Source: Prorocentrum cordatum (taxonomy: Eukaryota; Sar; Dinophyceae; Prorocentrales; Prorocentraceae). Taken from it: 64,000 nt of DNA. Within the stretch, counting starts at the first letter, position 1; the number at the start of each line of letters is the position of its first letter. Below are positions 63,353 through 64,000 of this stretch, piece by piece. A program made the position numbers and the translations under genes. The notes beneath the pieces are model-generated. The model worked only from the letters and a program-made list of their open reading frames with translations, searched no databases and had not been told where the DNA came from. Where the stretch lies: positions 417,820 to 481,819 of the forward strand of contig CAUYUJ010009358.1 in the NCBI GenBank assembly GCA_963575745.1, written 5' to 3'.

Positions 63353-63602
63353 TTAAGCCGGGCGTGTCCCCCTACGGGGAGATTCTCGACGAAAAATAAA
63401 AAGAACGCGCCAGAAAATACTCCTGAACGATGTCAAAAGTCCCTGGACTATTTTTGGACTGTTCTTGCATATTCCTCCTGTAGAAGGGACGGGCCCGACC
63501 TGAGTCTGAATGATAAAAAGAATACTCCCAAAATAGTTCCTGCACTGTTTTTGGACTATTCTTGGATATTCCTCCTGGAGAAGGGACGGGCCCGACCCAA
63601 GT
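63353..63602. mobile_element. Family A copy A20 with duplicated right half
   Basis: TAAGCCGGGCGTGTCCCCCT left. The right half ATTCCTCCTGTAGAAGGGAC-GGGCCCGACC is repeated at 63570-63600. Confidence 0.78.
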
Positions 63603-63706
63603 CACGTATAGATTCCCGCCTCGGGCGAATCCGAACGCCCGGAGCGCCCCGCCCCGCGAGCGGGGCGCCCACGAGGCGCGCCCACGAGGCGCCCACTACC
63701 AGCCTG

Positions 63707-64000
63707 AAGTCGGGCCTGCCCCCCTACAGGGCGGAGTTTGGACGAAAAACTAAACATACCCCAGAAATAATTCCAAACATGTCCAAAAATAGTATGGGGA
63801 CTATTTTTGGATTTTTCCTACCACTTTGGACGAACAATTAAAAATACCCCAGAAATGCCCTAGAAAAAAAGGGCCCCAGGGAAGGGGTCCGGACTTCCGG
63901 CGGCCCCTGGTGGGTAAAGACGCATCGCCTTCTTGGCCGTTCGCGATCACGCATATGTTAAGTCGGGCATGTCCCCCTACAGGGGGATTTTCGAAAAAAT
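63707..64000. mobile_element. Family A left end, repeat DD copy 2, and A22 cut by the window edge
   Basis: GAAGTCGGGCCTGCCCCCCT at 63708. DD inverted relative to 57141-57395 (GCGATCACGCATATG side near 63955). TAAGTCGGGCATGTCCCCCT starts at 63959 and runs off the end. Confidence 0.75.

Noticed and set aside
1-64000. Dinoflagellate spliced-leader or relict leader sequences
   Set aside because: I looked for the TTTTGGCTCAAG core and saw no convincing match; a systematic search would be needed to be sure.

Overview
The window looks like nuclear DNA of a GC-rich eukaryote with a large, repeat-swollen genome. A dinoflagellate is the best guess, at moderate confidence. The reasons are the almost complete absence of uninterrupted coding frames, dozens of small terminal-inverted-repeat (TIR) elements, very long simple-sequence tracts, one 100-N assembly gap (34188-34287), and one gene whose introns mix GT-AG and GC-AG borders, mostly with AG|G acceptors. 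Nothing suggests bacterial operons, Shine-Dalgarno sites or phage.

The one gene I can support lies on the minus strand between about 61961 and 43736. Five exons (61961-61862, 61564-61343, 48564-47911, 47127-46955, 43891-43736) join in frame into a 434-residue membrane protein made of two fused aquaporin-family (MIP) domains. It has four NPA boxes and an E-x3-T motif at the start of all four half-domains. Both second NPA boxes read NPAV, so each pore lacks the arginine that normally follows the second NPA and helps form the selectivity filter. Intron 2 is about 12.8 kb.

The rest of the window is repeat landscape. At least fifteen short, dispersed, mostly TIR-bearing families recur. I label them A-Z and AA-FF for this report only; they are not database names. 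Family A has about 20 copies (TIR TAAGTCGGGCCTGTCCCCCT) and leaves 10-bp target-site duplications (TSDs). Family B leaves 7-bp TSDs; C and E leave 5-bp TSDs. Elements are nested in each other, in one place three deep (A contains B, which contains C, 54593-55121).

Layout: 1-16.2 kb, dispersed elements and microsatellites; 16.7-19.5 kb, a 90-bp satellite array of about 30 units; 19.5-36.3 kb, mixed elements and several stretches where I recognise nothing; 36.3-39.4 kb, a 1.4-kb segmental duplication dominated by GAC repeats; 40-42.8 kb, tandem arrays and CTTGGGGCC-type minisatellite in two opposed arms; 43.7-62 kb, the double aquaporin with introns packed with nested elements; 62-64 kb, upstream flank with further family A copies.
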